The notes under the pieces: model-generated | What the model saw: the letters and a program-made list of their open reading frames with translations, nothing else | Told to the model about the DNA's origin: nothing | Databases searched by the model: none | Made by a program: the position numbers and the translations under genes | Part shown: positions 30,686 through 40,115 of the stretch, piece after piece | Numbering within the stretch: position 1 is the stretch's first letter | How the letters are laid out: each line of letters starts with the position of its first letter | Assembly (NCBI RefSeq): GCF_018323885.1 | Contig: NZ_AP024585.1 | Location: forward strand, 2,604,001 to 2,668,000 | Origin: Citrobacter amalonaticus | GTDB lineage: Bacteria; Pseudomonadota; Gammaproteobacteria; Enterobacterales; Enterobacteriaceae | Reading direction: 5' to 3' | DNA: 64,000 nucleotides

Positions 30686-32218
30686 ATGGCTACGATTGAT
30701 TCCATGAACAAGGACACCACACGCTTGAGCGATGGACCCGACTGGACGTTTGATCTGCTGGATGTCTACCTGGCGGAAATAGATCGGGTGGCGAAACTCT
30801 ACAGACTGGATACCTACCCGCACCAGATTGAGGTCATCACCTCCGAGCAGATGATGGATGCATATTCCAGCGTCGGAATGCCGATTAACTATCCTCACTG
30901 GTCGTTTGGTAAAAAATTCATCGAGACCGAACGACTGTACAAGCACGGTCAGCAAGGGCTGGCCTATGAGATTGTGATCAACTCCAACCCGTGTATTGCA
31001 TACCTGATGGAGGAGAACACCATTACCATGCAGGCGCTGGTGATGGCGCACGCCTGTTACGGACATAACTCGTTCTTCAAAAATAACTATCTGTTCCGCA
31101 GCTGGACTGATGCCAGCTCCATTGTTGATTACCTGATCTTCGCGCGTAATTACATCACTCAGTGCGAAGAGCGATACGGCGTGGACGAGGTTGAGCGATT
31201 GCTCGACTCCTGCCACGCGCTGATGAACTACGGCGTTGATCGCTATAAACGCCCGCAGAAAATCTCCCTCCAGGAGGAGAAGGCCCGCCAGCAGAGTCGT
31301 GAAGAGTATCTGCAAAGCCAGGTGAACATGCTGTGGCGTACCCTGCCGAAAAAAGAGGAAGAGAAGACGATTGCCGAAGCGCGGCGCTATCCCTCAGAAC
31401 CGCAGGAAAATCTGCTCTACTTTATGGAAAAAAAAGCCCCGCTGCTGGAGTCATGGCAGCGCGAGATCCTGCGCATTGTGCGCAAAGTCAGTCAGTATTT
31501 TTATCCGCAAAAACAGACGCAGGTGATGAATGAGGGCTGGGCCACGTTCTGGCATTACACCATCCTGAACCACCTGTATGACGAGGGGAAAGTCACTGAA
31601 CGTTTTATGCTGGAGTTTTTACACAGCCATACCAACGTGGTGTTCCAGCCGCCTTATAACAGCCCGTGGTACAGCGGCATAAACCCTTACGCACTGGGTT
31701 TCGCTATGTTCCAGGACATCAAGCGCATCTGCCAGTCGCCGACGGAAGAAGATAAGTACTGGTTCCCGGATATCGCCGGTTCCGACTGGCTGGAAACGCT
31801 GCATTTTGCCATGCGCGACTTCAAAGATGAGAGCTTCATCAGCCAGTTTCTGTCGCCGAAGGTGATGCGCGATTTTCGCCTCTTTACGGTGCTGGATGAC
31901 GATCGGCATAACTATCTGGAAATCTCTGCCATTCATAACGAAGAAGGCTACCGCGAAATCCGCAACCGCCTCTCGTCGCAATATAATCTGAGCAACGTAG
32001 AGCCGAATATTCAGGTCTGGAACGTGGATCTGCGGGGCGATCGTTCGCTCACCCTGCGTTATATTCCGCATAATCGCGCGCCGCTGGATAAAGGCCGCAA
32101 AGAGGTGCTCAAGCATGTGCATCGGCTGTGGGGATTTGATGTGTTGCTGGAACAGCAAAACGAGGACGGAAGCGTGGAACTGCTGGAGCGCTGTCCCCCC
32201 AGAATGAACAGCCTGTAA
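30686..32218 (+). CDS. ycgB: SpoVR-family protein YcgB
   Basis: A 510-residue cytoplasmic protein almost identical to E. coli YcgB and related to Bacillus SpoVR. The conserved block HACYGHNSFFKNNYLF contains His residues that could hold a metal, and MNEGWATFWHYTILNHL is a second block with a His near an Asn-Glu pair. Function is unsettled; in E. coli the gene belongs to the RpoS stationary-phase response with yeaG and yeaH. The start MATIDSMNK at 30686 has GAGGG upstream; the frame extends to 30644 without homology. Confidence 0.93.
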   Translation: MATIDSMNKDTTRLSDGPDWTFDLLDVYLAEIDRVAKLYRLDTYPHQIEVITSEQMMDAYSSVGMPINYPHWSFGKKFIETERLYKHGQQGLAYEIVINSNPCIAYLMEENTITMQALVMAHACYGHNSFFKNNYLFRSWTDASSIVDYLIFARNYITQCEERYGVDEVERLLDSCHALMNYGVDRYKRPQKISLQEEKARQQSREEYLQSQVNMLWRTLPKKEEEKTIAEARRYPSEPQENLLYFMEKKAPLLESWQREILRIVRKVSQYFYPQKQTQVMNEGWATFWHYTILNHLYDEGKVTERFMLEFLHSHTNVVFQPPYNSPWYSGINPYALGFAMFQDIKRICQSPTEEDKYWFPDIAGSDWLETLHFAMRDFKDESFISQFLSPKVMRDFRLFTVLDDDRHNYLEISAIHNEEGYREIRNRLSSQYNLSNVEPNIQVWNVDLRGDRSLTLRYIPHNRAPLDKGRKEVLKHVHRLWGFDVLLEQQNEDGSVELLERCPPRMNSL

Positions 32219-32223
32219 ACAAA

Positions 32224-32250
32224 AACCCCCTCATCGTGAGGGGGTTCGTT
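32224..32250. terminator. bidirectional terminator between ycgB and fadR
   Basis: Stem AACCCCCTCA / TGAGGGGGTT (32224-32233 and 32237-32246), loop TCG. A-run before and T-rich sequence after allow use on both strands. Confidence 0.9.
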
Positions 32251-32251
32251 T

Positions 32252-32971
32252 TTAGCGGCCCTGAATGGCTAAATCGCCGGGCAGGTTTTTCTGCATCCGG
32301 TGCCAGATCTCGCCGCTGTCGTGACCGTAACGACGCACCGTTTCGTACACCTGATCGTGCGCGCCCTGCAGGCACAGTTGCGACAGCTTATGGTAGAAAC
32401 CCAGCGCCAGGCTGCGCGCTTCCGGATTGGCAAAATAGTGACGACCAATGCGGGTATACAACCCTTTCATGCCGTTCAGGATCAGACCATAAATCGGGTT
32501 GCCGGAGGCAAATGCCAGACCACGGAAAATGTTGTAATCGAGATCGGCAAACGCATCGGCGTGATCGGCCACTTCCTGCGCGGTCGCCAGCACTTCCTGC
32601 GCTTTGTCAGGATGCTGACGAAACGCGGTACGAATGAAAATAGTGGAGATGTTGGTCCGCACCGACAGCAGATTGTCGATCAACTGCGGGACGCTTTCGT
32701 GATCGAGACGCGCCAGCGTTTCAAGAATATTCAGTCCGGAGGTTTCCCAGAAATTATTCACCTTCGTCGGTTTGCCATGCTGAATGGTCAACCAACCGTC
32801 TCGCGCCAGGCGCTGCAGCACTTCACGTAAAGTGGTACGTGTCACCCCAATCAGTTCGGAGAGTTCTCGTTCTGCAGGCAAGATAGTGCCAGGAGGGAAG
32901 CGGTTATTCCAGATACTTTCAATGATGTACTCTTCCGCGAAACCCGCCGGGCTCTGCGCCTTAATGACCAT
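32252..32971 (-). CDS. fadR: fatty acid metabolism regulator FadR
   Basis: A 239-residue GntR-family regulator. The N-terminal winged helix ([20 protein letters not shown]) recognises operator DNA; the C-terminal all-helical domain binds long-chain acyl-CoA, which releases the DNA. FadR represses beta-oxidation genes such as fadD and activates fabA and fabB. A FadR-type operator is visible before fadD at 58001-58020 in this window. The start [14 protein letters not shown] at 32971 matches E. coli exactly; eight upstream codons are open but lack homology. Confidence 0.96.
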   Translation of the reverse strand: MVIKAQSPAGFAEEYIIESIWNNRFPPGTILPAERELSELIGVTRTTLREVLQRLARDGWLTIQHGKPTKVNNFWETSGLNILETLARLDHESVPQLIDNLLSVRTNISTIFIRTAFRQHPDKAQEVLATAQEVADHADAFADLDYNIFRGLAFASGNPIYGLILNGMKGLYTRIGRHYFANPEARSLALGFYHKLSQLCLQGAHDQVYETVRRYGHDSGEIWHRMQKNLPGDLAIQGR

Positions 32972-33193
32972 AGTGAGATTTCCATTACACAGCAAAACAT
33001 AGTTACACTCATCATACCAGACGGGTTACATGCCCGATAGGAGACACAACGAAGAAAAAGTGGATCAAGGCTTCATTTTCTTGATAACGCTGGCTGTCTG
33101 GGGTGAAAGGCTTGCCTGCATTCAGACTGACCGTTACTCTTTGTCGCTAACCATAAAAACATCATTTCAATAAATAAGGTAAGGGAAACCATA

Positions 33194-34738
33194 ATGGAAC
33201 TCTCATGGGGCCGCGCGCTCTGGCGCAACTTTTTAGGCCAGTCGCCAGACTGGTACAAGCTTGCGCTACTGATCTTCCTGATAGTTAATCCACTGATTTT
33301 CATCATCAACCCGTTTGTTGCGGGCTGGTTGTTGGTGGCGGAATTCATCTTCACGCTGGCGATGGCGCTGAAGTGTTATCCACTGCTACCGGGCGGTTTG
33401 TTAGCCATTGAAGCAGTTATCATCGGGATGACCAGCGCCGCGCATGTTCGCGAAGAGGTGGCAAACAATCTGGAAGTTTTACTGCTGCTGATGTTCATGG
33501 TCGCGGGCATCTATTTTATGAAGCAGCTGTTGCTGTTTATTTTTACCCGGCTGCTGCTGAGCATTCGTTCTAAAATGCTGCTGTCGCTGGCGTTTTGTGT
33601 GGCGGCGGCCTTCCTTTCCGCCTTCCTTGACGCACTGACCGTGGTAGCGGTAGTGATCAGCGTCGCCGTCGGGTTCTACGGCATTTATCACCGCGTGGCC
33701 TCTTCCCGCGGCGATGATAGCGACATCCTGGATGACAGTCACATTGATCAACACTACAAAACAGTGCTTGAGCAATTCCGCGGCTTTTTGCGCAGTCTGA
33801 TGATGCATGCCGGGGTGGGTACCGCTCTGGGCGGCGTGATGACGATGGTGGGCGAGCCGCAGAACCTGATCATCGCCAAAGCCGCTGGCTGGCACTTTGG
33901 CGACTTCTTCCTGCGGATGTCGCCTGTTACCGTTCCGGTACTGATTTGCGGCCTGCTCACCTGTGTACTGGTTGAGAAACTGCGCTGGTTTGGCTATGGC
34001 GAAACACTGCCGGAAAAAGTGCGTGACGTCTTGCAGCAGTTTGACGATCAGAGCCGCCATCAGCGTTCACGTCAGGACAGAGTAAAACTGATTGTGCAGG
34101 CGATTATCGGCGTCTGGCTGGTGATTGCCCTGGCGCTGCATCTGGCGGAAGTGGGACTGATTGGCCTCTCCGTGATTATCCTCGCAACGTCGCTGACCGG
34201 CGTGACGGATGAACATGCCATTGGCAAGGCGTTCACCGAATCTCTGCCTTTCACCGCGCTGCTGACGGTCTTTTTCTCCATTGTCGCGGTGATTATCGAC
34301 CAGCATCTCTTTTCGCCGATTATTCAGTACGTATTGCAAGCCTCAGAGCACGCGCAACTGACGCTGTTCTATCTCTTCAACGGCCTGCTCTCGTCGATCT
34401 CGGATAATGTTTTCGTCGGTACTATCTACATTAACGAGGCCAAAGCGGCCATGGAAAGTGGTGCGATCTCCCTGCAGCAATACGAGCTGTTAGCCGTTGC
34501 GATCAACACCGGGACAAACCTGCCATCCGTGGCGACGCCGAACGGTCAGGCGGCATTCCTGTTCCTGCTCACCTCCGCACTGGCACCGCTGATTCGCCTC
34601 TCCTATGGTCGGATGGTCTGGATGGCGCTGCCCTATACCATCGTGCTGACGCTGGTCGGCCTGCTGTGCGTCGAGTTTACCCTGACGCCAATGACCGAGT
34701 GGATGATGCAAACCGGTTGGTTAGCTACACTTTCATAA
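33194..34738 (+). CDS. nhaB: Na+/H+ antiporter NhaB
   Basis: A 514-residue inner-membrane antiporter with about twelve hydrophobic helices. Residues conserved for ion exchange lie in the segments [20 protein letters not shown] and [16 protein letters not shown]. It expels sodium in exchange for protons and matters at neutral to alkaline pH. The start [10 protein letters not shown] at 33194 has AAGGTAAGGG upstream. It is divergent from fadR, as in E. coli. Confidence 0.96.
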   Translation: MELSWGRALWRNFLGQSPDWYKLALLIFLIVNPLIFIINPFVAGWLLVAEFIFTLAMALKCYPLLPGGLLAIEAVIIGMTSAAHVREEVANNLEVLLLLMFMVAGIYFMKQLLLFIFTRLLLSIRSKMLLSLAFCVAAAFLSAFLDALTVVAVVISVAVGFYGIYHRVASSRGDDSDILDDSHIDQHYKTVLEQFRGFLRSLMMHAGVGTALGGVMTMVGEPQNLIIAKAAGWHFGDFFLRMSPVTVPVLICGLLTCVLVEKLRWFGYGETLPEKVRDVLQQFDDQSRHQRSRQDRVKLIVQAIIGVWLVIALALHLAEVGLIGLSVIILATSLTGVTDEHAIGKAFTESLPFTALLTVFFSIVAVIIDQHLFSPIIQYVLQASEHAQLTLFYLFNGLLSSISDNVFVGTIYINEAKAAMESGAISLQQYELLAVAINTGTNLPSVATPNGQAAFLFLLTSALAPLIRLSYGRMVWMALPYTIVLTLVGLLCVEFTLTPMTEWMMQTGWLATLS

Positions 34739-34744
34739 CAACTG

Positions 34745-34778
34745 ACCGGGCATTTCACTGCCCGGTTTGCCTTTTTGC
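34745..34778 (+). terminator. terminator after nhaB
   Basis: Stem ACCGGGCA / TGCCCGGT (34745-34752 and 34759-34766), followed by TTGCCTTTTTG, a somewhat interrupted U-tract. Confidence 0.75.
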
Positions 34779-34879
34779 GTGATATTTCTCCAATTACACA
34801 ATATTTGAGTTTCTCCTGGTGGCGCGGTAATCGAATTGGTTTACACTGCCGTGTCTACGCATGTTGCAGGGAAATTATT

Positions 34880-35410
34880 ATGTTGCGATATTTGAACCAG
34901 TGCTCACGGGGTCGGGGCGCGTGGTTATTGATGGCTTTTACTGCCTTAGCGCTTGAACTGGTCGCGCTGTGGTTTCAGCACGTTATGCTGCTTAAGCCGT
35001 GCGTACTGTGCATCTACGAACGCTGTGCGCTGTTTGGCGTCATGGGGGCCGGTCTGGTTGGGGCTATTGCGCCTAAAACACCGTTGCGCTATGTGGCGTT
35101 GATTATCTGGATCTACAGTGCCTGGCGTGGGGTTCAACTGACATGGGAACATACCATGATCCAGTTACACCCTTCCCCGTTCATGACCTGTGATTTCATG
35201 GCTCGCTTCCCTGCCTGGTTGCCACTGGACAAATGGTTACCACAGGTGTTTGTCGCCTCTGGTGATTGCGCCGAGCGTCAGTGGGAATTTTTATCTCTGG
35301 AAATGCCGCAATGGCTATTAGGCATTTTCGTTGCCTATCTGGTCGTCGCGGTTCTGGTGCTGATTGCTCAGCCGCTTAAACCGAAAAGACGCGATCTGTT
35401 CGGTCGTTAA
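34880..35410 (+). CDS. dsbB: disulfide bond formation protein DsbB
   Basis: A 176-residue inner-membrane protein with four helices. It reoxidises periplasmic DsbA and passes electrons to quinone. The two redox pairs are Cys41-Cys44 ([10 protein letters not shown]) and Cys104-Cys130 (MTCDF, SGDCAER), at the same numbers as in E. coli. The start MLRYLNQCS at 34880 is set by homology; the ribosome site is GCAGGGAAA. The gene is followed by an unusual duplicated terminator with a 141-bp insert (35417-35604). Confidence 0.96.
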   Translation: MLRYLNQCSRGRGAWLLMAFTALALELVALWFQHVMLLKPCVLCIYERCALFGVMGAGLVGAIAPKTPLRYVALIIWIYSAWRGVQLTWEHTMIQLHPSPFMTCDFMARFPAWLPLDKWLPQVFVASGDCAERQWEFLSLEMPQWLLGIFVAYLVVAVLVLIAQPLKPKRRDLFGR

Positions 35411-35416
35411 TCTCAG

Positions 35417-35604
35417 ACGCTCCCAGCCGGGAGCGTGAGAGTGATGACAAACATCATCCCGATACCGGACAAGCAAAGATCACCTCATTAAAAACCCGGA
35501 AAATTAATTCATTGATTTTCGGCTGATAACCACAAAGAAGGAAAAACCACGTTTTTTCCTTCTTTGTCAGCAGTCTGACGCTCCCAACCGGGAGCGTTTT
35601 TTTT
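35417..35604 (+). repeat. 141-bp element, copy 1, flanked by duplicated terminator hairpins
   Basis: After dsbB there is hairpin ACGCTCCC-AGCC-GGGAGCGT (35417-35436), a 141-bp core (35437-35577), then hairpin ACGCTCCC-AACC-GGGAGCGT (35578-35597) with eight T. The core recurs in reverse orientation at 56064-56204 with 14 differences by eye (about 90% identity), where it sits between two copies of a different hairpin. The core begins GAGAGTGAT, contains CCGATACCGGACAAGC, and ends with its own 15-bp stem (ACAAAGAAGGAAAAA, 35532-35546, with 35553-35567). In both copies the orientation relative to the upstream gene is the same. It encodes no protein. I know no named family with these features. Confidence 0.85.
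35578..35604 (+). terminator. functional dsbB terminator (distal hairpin copy)
   Basis: Stem ACGCTCCC / GGGAGCGT with loop AACC and a run of eight T (35597-35604). The proximal copy at 35417-35436 has the same stem but no T-run, so transcripts should end here. Confidence 0.9.
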
Positions 35605-35633
35605 GCCGTTAGCCTGAAATCAGACCAGGCGGT

Positions 35634-36095
35634 TTAGTCCGCCCATGACGGTTTGTTGAGAATATGGTCCTGCCAGTCATGGACTTCTGACTCTCTTACC
35701 GCAATGTGACGCACCGAAATTCGCTCGCCGTGCATTGCCGCTTTCGACCCCGTCAGCAGCGGGTGCCATTCAGGCAGTCCTTTCCCTTCCGCCAGCAGAC
35801 GATAGGCGCAGGTCATCGGCAACCATTCAAAGGTGGGCAGGTTATCACGCGTTAGCTTGATACAGTCAGGCTCGTACTCGAACCGACGTTCGTAATTGCG
35901 ACACTGGCAGGTTTTGATGTTGAGCTGGCGGCAGGCGACGTTGGTGAAATAAATCTCGTCGGTATCCTCGTCCATCAGCTTATGCAGGCAGCACTGACCG
36001 CAGCCATCACATAACGACTCCCATTCGGCATCGGTCATTTCATCCAGGGTTTTACGTTGCCAGAAAGGTAAATCGCTCATCAGGGTATCCGCCAT
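35634..36095 (-). CDS. ycgN: UPF0260 cysteine-cluster protein YcgN
   Basis: A 153-residue protein of the CxxCxxCC family (PF03692). The cluster [11 protein letters not shown] is near residues 35-45, and further Cys follow in [18 protein letters not shown]. The family probably binds iron-sulfur or zinc, but no function is established. The start [12 protein letters not shown] at 36095 gives the E. coli length; the open frame to 36173 overlaps the end of ycgM. It follows ycgM by 77 bp in the same direction, so the two may be co-transcribed. Confidence 0.93.
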   Translation of the reverse strand: MADTLMSDLPFWQRKTLDEMTDAEWESLCDGCGQCCLHKLMDEDTDEIYFTNVACRQLNIKTCQCRNYERRFEYEPDCIKLTRDNLPTFEWLPMTCAYRLLAEGKGLPEWHPLLTGSKAAMHGERISVRHIAVRESEVHDWQDHILNKPSWAD

Positions 36096-36172
36096 TGCTA
36101 TAAAGCTGCACCTTATAACCAGTCTGGCACGTTGATGCAAGTTTTGCCGCCTAAAAAGGCGGCAAGCAGGCA

Positions 36173-36832
36173 TTACAGGACACGGGTTGTCAGGGAGTGA
36201 CCGTTAAAATTGACCACCAGCTCGTCGCCGCTGGCGAGCGGTCCGACGCCTTCCGGGGTGCCGGTCAGCACGACGTCACCCGCTTTGAGGGTAAAGAATT
36301 TGCTCATGTAGGCGATTAAGGGGACGATTTTATGGATCATATCCGCCGTTGTACCCTGCTGGCGAACTACGCCATTGACCGTCAGCCCCAGTGGCGTCGC
36401 CTGCGGATCGCCGTTAAATTCTGCGACCGGAATGAATCCGGATAACGGGCATGAATTATCAAATCCTTTTGCCTTCTCCCAGGGCTGCCCGGCCTTCTTC
36501 ATTTTGCCCTGGATATCACGCAGCGTCAGATCGAGCGCCACGCCATATCCAGCGATAGCCTTACGAACATGCTCTTCGGTCGCCTGACGCAGCGTCGCGC
36601 CGATCAATACCGCCAGTTCGACTTCATGGTGCACCGAGCCCATATCCGTCGGAATGACCAGCGGCTGGCGCAAATCACACAGGGCGGTTTCCGGCTTGAT
36701 AAACAGCACCGGCTCATCCGGCGTGACGCTGCCCATTTCCTTGATGTGGTTGGCGTAGTTGCTCCCCACGCACACCACTTTGCTTACCGGGTAGTCAAGC
36801 AGCGCACCCTGCCAGTTATGATGTTGATACAT
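36173..36832 (-). CDS. ycgM: fumarylacetoacetate hydrolase-family protein YcgM
   Basis: A 219-residue FAH-fold enzyme almost identical to E. coli YcgM. Metal-binding acidic residues lie in [11 protein letters not shown] (the E-x-E pair) and in the Asp of [10 protein letters not shown]. Related proteins hydrolyse acylpyruvates or act as oxaloacetate tautomerases. The exact substrate here is not shown by the sequence. The closing motif [13 protein letters not shown] is typical for the family. Confidence 0.93.
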   Translation of the reverse strand: MYQHHNWQGALLDYPVSKVVCVGSNYANHIKEMGSVTPDEPVLFIKPETALCDLRQPLVIPTDMGSVHHEVELAVLIGATLRQATEEHVRKAIAGYGVALDLTLRDIQGKMKKAGQPWEKAKGFDNSCPLSGFIPVAEFNGDPQATPLGLTVNGVVRQQGTTADMIHKIVPLIAYMSKFFTLKAGDVVLTGTPEGVGPLASGDELVVNFNGHSLTTRVL

Positions 36833-36900
36833 TCATTTTCCCCTAATTTGTCATCGTTGACTTCAGGAATGGCACCGACAGGTATGACGCCGGGTACCGT

Positions 36901-37194
36901 TTATTTATCGGTTTCTGGATTGTTTTGTGAGGCGTTGAAACGATGTTGCTTCAATAAATCTTCGGGTGGCGGAGGCAGTTGTAAATAATATCCCTGCTCC
37001 GTTAAGGCTTGTTTTACTTTATCCAGCGAGGCGTTGACTAACTTTTTGCTACCATCTAACGGCAATATCATTGCCAGCTGTGGTTGACCAAATCCTTTCA
37101 TCAGTTCTTCAGGCACACGTGAGAAATCGTCTTTTTTTTCGACATACAAATAGGTCTGGTCACGCTTAGCACTTCTGTAGATCACACAAAACAT
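36901..37194 (-). CDS. ycgL: YcgL-domain protein
   Basis: A 97-residue protein of the YcgL family ([18 protein letters not shown]...) found throughout gamma-proteobacteria, usually next to minC or rnd. It has a small alpha/beta fold with conserved LPPPPEDLL near the C-terminus. A link to RNA metabolism or division has been suggested for relatives but is not proven. It is divergent from minC, 126 bp away. Confidence 0.92.
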   Translation of the reverse strand: MFCVIYRSAKRDQTYLYVEKKDDFSRVPEELMKGFGQPQLAMILPLDGSKKLVNASLDKVKQALTEQGYYLQLPPPPEDLLKQHRFNASQNNPETDK

Positions 37195-37320
37195 ACATTT
37201 TACTCTGAATTAAACGGATGGCGACTTGCCTCAATATAATAGTGACTATAACATGCCTTCTGGACTTCGGAATATCACTCCACATCGGGGATGATAAATA
37301 GCAAATTGAGTAAGGCCAGG

Positions 37321-38028
37321 ATGTCAAACACGCTCATCGAACTTAAAGGCAGTAGCTTCACCTTATCAGTGGTTCATTTACATGAAGCAGAACCCGAGGT
37401 TATTCGTCAGGCGTTAGAAGACAAAATCGCTCAGGCTCCTGCTTTTTTAAAACATGCTCCTGTGGTAGTGAATGTCAGTAGCCTTGATGCGCCGGTAAAC
37501 TGGCCGCAGTTGCAGAAGGTGGTGGCGTCGACGGGATTGCGTATTGTTGGCGTCAGCGGTTGTAAAGATGCCCGGCTCAAAGCTGAAATCGACAAAATGG
37601 GCCTTCCTTTACTCACTGAAGGTAAAGAGAAAATGGCGCGTTCCGCTCCGGCTGACCCCGTTGCTCCCGCCGCTGTAGTGCAAAACGCTACTCCCGTCAC
37701 AAAAACGCGATTTATTGATATACCCGTTCGTTCCGGTCAACGCATTTATGCACCACAATGTGATCTGATTGTTACAAGTCACGTCAGTGCTGGCGCTGAG
37801 CTGATCGCCGATGGCAATATTCATGTCTATGGCATGATGAGAGGCCGCGCGCTGGCAGGGGCAAGTGGTGACCGGGATGCGCAAATTTTTTGTACCCATC
37901 TGACGGCAGAACTGGTGTCTATCGCAGGTGTTTACTGGCTGAGTGATAAAATCCCAGCAGAATTTTATGGCAAAGCGGCACGTCTGCAGTTAGCAGATAA
38001 CGCTTTGACAGTTCAACCGTTGAATTGA
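37321..38028 (+). CDS. minC: septum site-determining protein MinC
   Basis: A 235-residue inhibitor of FtsZ ring assembly. The N-terminal domain (about 1-115) blocks FtsZ polymers. A Pro/Ala-rich linker ([16 protein letters not shown]) leads to the C-terminal beta-helix domain ([20 protein letters not shown]), which dimerises and binds MinD. The start [10 protein letters not shown] at 37321 follows AAGGCCAGG; ten upstream codons lack homology. It is the first gene of minCDE. The linker is slightly longer than in E. coli (231 residues). Confidence 0.96.
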   Translation: MSNTLIELKGSSFTLSVVHLHEAEPEVIRQALEDKIAQAPAFLKHAPVVVNVSSLDAPVNWPQLQKVVASTGLRIVGVSGCKDARLKAEIDKMGLPLLTEGKEKMARSAPADPVAPAAVVQNATPVTKTRFIDIPVRSGQRIYAPQCDLIVTSHVSAGAELIADGNIHVYGMMRGRALAGASGDRDAQIFCTHLTAELVSIAGVYWLSDKIPAEFYGKAARLQLADNALTVQPLN

Positions 38029-38051
38029 TCCCTTTTTAACAAGGAATTTCT

Positions 38052-38864
38052 ATGGCACGCATTATTGTAGTTACTTCGGGTAAAGGGGGCGTTGGCAAGA
38101 CCACCTCCAGCGCGGCCATCGCTACTGGTTTGGCCCAGAAGGGAAAGAAAACTGTCGTTATTGATTTTGATATCGGCCTGCGTAACCTCGATCTGATCAT
38201 GGGGTGTGAGCGTCGGGTTGTTTATGATTTCGTCAACGTCATTCAGGGTGATGCTTCACTCAATCAGGCGCTCATCAAGGACAAGCGCACTGAGAATCTC
38301 TTTATTCTTCCGGCCTCTCAGACGCGCGATAAAGACGCATTAACCCGTGAAGGCGTGGCAAAGGTTCTCGACGATCTGAAAGCAATGGATTTCGAGTTTA
38401 TCGTTTGCGACTCCCCTGCGGGGATTGAAACTGGCGCGCTGATGGCGCTCTATTTCGCTGACGAAGCGATTATCACCACCAACCCGGAAGTCTCCTCGGT
38501 ACGCGACTCTGACCGTATCCTGGGTATCCTGGCGTCTAAATCGCGCCGTGCCGAAAACGGTGAAGATCCGATTAAAGAACATCTGCTGTTGACGCGCTAC
38601 AACCCAGGCCGTGTTAACCGTGGCGACATGCTCAGTATGGAAGATGTGCTGGAGATCCTGCGCATTAAACTCGTCGGAGTTATCCCGGAAGATCAGTCTG
38701 TTCTGCGCGCCTCTAACCAGGGCGAACCGGTCATTCTGGACATCAATGCAGACGCAGGTAAAGCGTATGCCGATACGGTAGATCGTCTGTTGGGAGAAGA
38801 ACGTCCTTTCCGCTTCATTGACGAAGAGAAGAAAGGTTTCCTCAAACGCCTGTTCGGAGGATAA
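38052..38864 (+). CDS. minD: septum site-determining ATPase MinD
   Basis: A 270-residue membrane-cycling ATPase of the ParA/MinD family. The deviant Walker A motif SGKGGVGKTT has signature Lys11 and catalytic Lys16. Switch I and II regions (VIDFDIGLRNLD, VCDSPAGIE) are intact. The C-terminal amphipathic helix GFLKRLFGG is the membrane anchor. It recruits MinC to the poles and oscillates under MinE. It starts 23 bp after minC and ends 3 bp before minE. Confidence 0.97.
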   Translation: MARIIVVTSGKGGVGKTTSSAAIATGLAQKGKKTVVIDFDIGLRNLDLIMGCERRVVYDFVNVIQGDASLNQALIKDKRTENLFILPASQTRDKDALTREGVAKVLDDLKAMDFEFIVCDSPAGIETGALMALYFADEAIITTNPEVSSVRDSDRILGILASKSRRAENGEDPIKEHLLLTRYNPGRVNRGDMLSMEDVLEILRIKLVGVIPEDQSVLRASNQGEPVILDINADAGKAYADTVDRLLGEERPFRFIDEEKKGFLKRLFGG

Positions 38865-38867
38865 GTT

Positions 38868-39134
38868 ATGGCATTACTGGATTTTTTTCTCTCGCGGAAA
38901 AAGAGTACAGCGAACATCGCGAAAGAGCGATTGCAGATTATCGTTGCTGAGCGTCGTCGTAGTGACGCTGAGCCGCATTATTTACCGCAGTTGCGTAAAG
39001 ATATTCTTGAGGTCATTTGTAAGTATGTACAAATTGATCCGGAAATGGTCACCGTTCAGCTTGAACAAAAGGACGGCGATATTTCCATTCTCGAACTTAA
39101 CGTTACATTGCCGGAAGCTGAAGAGTTGAAATAA
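38868..39134 (+). CDS. minE: cell division topological specificity factor MinE
   Basis: An 88-residue protein. The N-terminal membrane-contact helix ([12 protein letters not shown]) and the MinD-binding segment (about residues 12-31) precede the dimerisation domain. It stimulates MinD ATPase and drives the pole-to-pole oscillation that leaves mid-cell free for FtsZ. It is the last gene of the operon. Confidence 0.97.
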   Translation: MALLDFFLSRKKSTANIAKERLQIIVAERRRSDAEPHYLPQLRKDILEVICKYVQIDPEMVTVQLEQKDGDISILELNVTLPEAEELK

Positions 39135-39160
39135 ACGCTCTTCTCAGATAATTTCTGATA

Positions 39161-39188
39161 AAAAAAGGCAGAGCAATCTGCCTTTTTT
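39161..39188. terminator. bidirectional terminator after minE
   Basis: Stem AAAAAAGGCAGA / TCTGCCTTTTTT with loop GCAA. It ends the min operon and could also serve the leftward aadA-like gene. Confidence 0.92.
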
Positions 39189-39237
39189 ATTATCAGCCAT
39201 TTTTCTGTTGCGGCAACACGATGCCTGAAATATGGCA

Positions 39238-40038
39238 TCACTTATCCACGAGCGATAACTGTTCGGCTATTTTTGCTTTTGCATAGCAGACAAAGCGCGA
39301 AACAGCGGGCATTATCGCTGCCCAGTCAACACTTACCTGTCCCAGATAGTCGAGCCGCGCGGCTGCAAGTAGAGAAGCGTGCTCGTCCGGGAGATAAGGC
39401 ATTAACCAGTCTGCCGCGCTGTCTTTCGCGGTAAAACCGCCTGTCGCCACGCTGTACCAGATGCGCGCCAGGGTCAACACGATATTGCGCTCGTCGCCCT
39501 GTAAATCACCATTGTCCTGCCAGAGCGTCAGCGTCTGACGGAATGTCTCCCGAATGTCGTTTTCCGGGACCGGCTCAAAAAGCAAATCCGCACGCTCGCC
39601 GGTTAAAGCCATGCTGGCACTACGCGCCTGAGTCAATAAAATCGCCAGATCGCTATCCTGCTGTGCGGGTTCATACTTCCCGGCGTGAATATCCTCGCGC
39701 AACCACTCGCCAAACTGCATTTCCCGTCGGGGAGGAAAACGCCAGGGCACCACATCGGTATGCACCACAACCGTCACCTCAAGCGCCCGCCAGAGCGTCG
39801 ACGTACCAGGCCAGGCTGACACCGACAGGAGTTCCTGCATCAGCGCTTCTCGCTGTGCCGTCGTCAGCGGCACACGCGTGGTGACCAGCAAATCAATGTC
39901 GCTGTAAGGTTTTAACCCACCTTCAACGGCAGATCCGTACAGGTGAATGGCCAACAGATCCTCTTCAAAGATCCGTTCAATGATGGCCGTCGCCTTTTCC
40001 AGTTGTTTCCGAAGGGTATCCGGAATCTTCAATGTCAT
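39238..40038 (-). CDS. aadA: AadA-family aminoglycoside nucleotidyltransferase
   Basis: A 266-residue ANT(3'')(9)-type enzyme that would adenylylate streptomycin and spectinomycin. The nucleotidyltransferase motif LYGSAVEGGLKPYSDIDLLV holds the two metal Asp residues, and the catalytic Glu is expected in RALEVTVVVH. The C-terminal helical domain (DERNIVLTLARIWYSVATG) is typical. It resembles the chromosomal aadA of Salmonella, which is usually silent, rather than integron cassettes. No attC site or integrase is nearby, so it is a resident gene. Activity against drugs is not shown by sequence. Confidence 0.88.
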   Translation of the reverse strand: MTLKIPDTLRKQLEKATAIIERIFEEDLLAIHLYGSAVEGGLKPYSDIDLLVTTRVPLTTAQREALMQELLSVSAWPGTSTLWRALEVTVVVHTDVVPWRFPPRREMQFGEWLREDIHAGKYEPAQQDSDLAILLTQARSASMALTGERADLLFEPVPENDIRETFRQTLTLWQDNGDLQGDERNIVLTLARIWYSVATGGFTAKDSAADWLMPYLPDEHASLLAAARLDYLGQVSVDWAAIMPAVSRFVCYAKAKIAEQLSLVDK

Positions 40039-40115
40039 CGCCTCACCGTCATCATGTCAGGTGCCACCTTAGCGCGACAGGAAGCCCGCTGACAAGCAAC
40101 GGGCTGAGCCTGAAT

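Noticed and set aside
35437-35577. ERIC, REP or RtT element as explanation for the 141-bp repeat
   Set aside because: The sequence does not match the ERIC consensus as I remember it, has no REP core, and does not follow a tRNA gene. The hairpin duplication is not a feature of those families.
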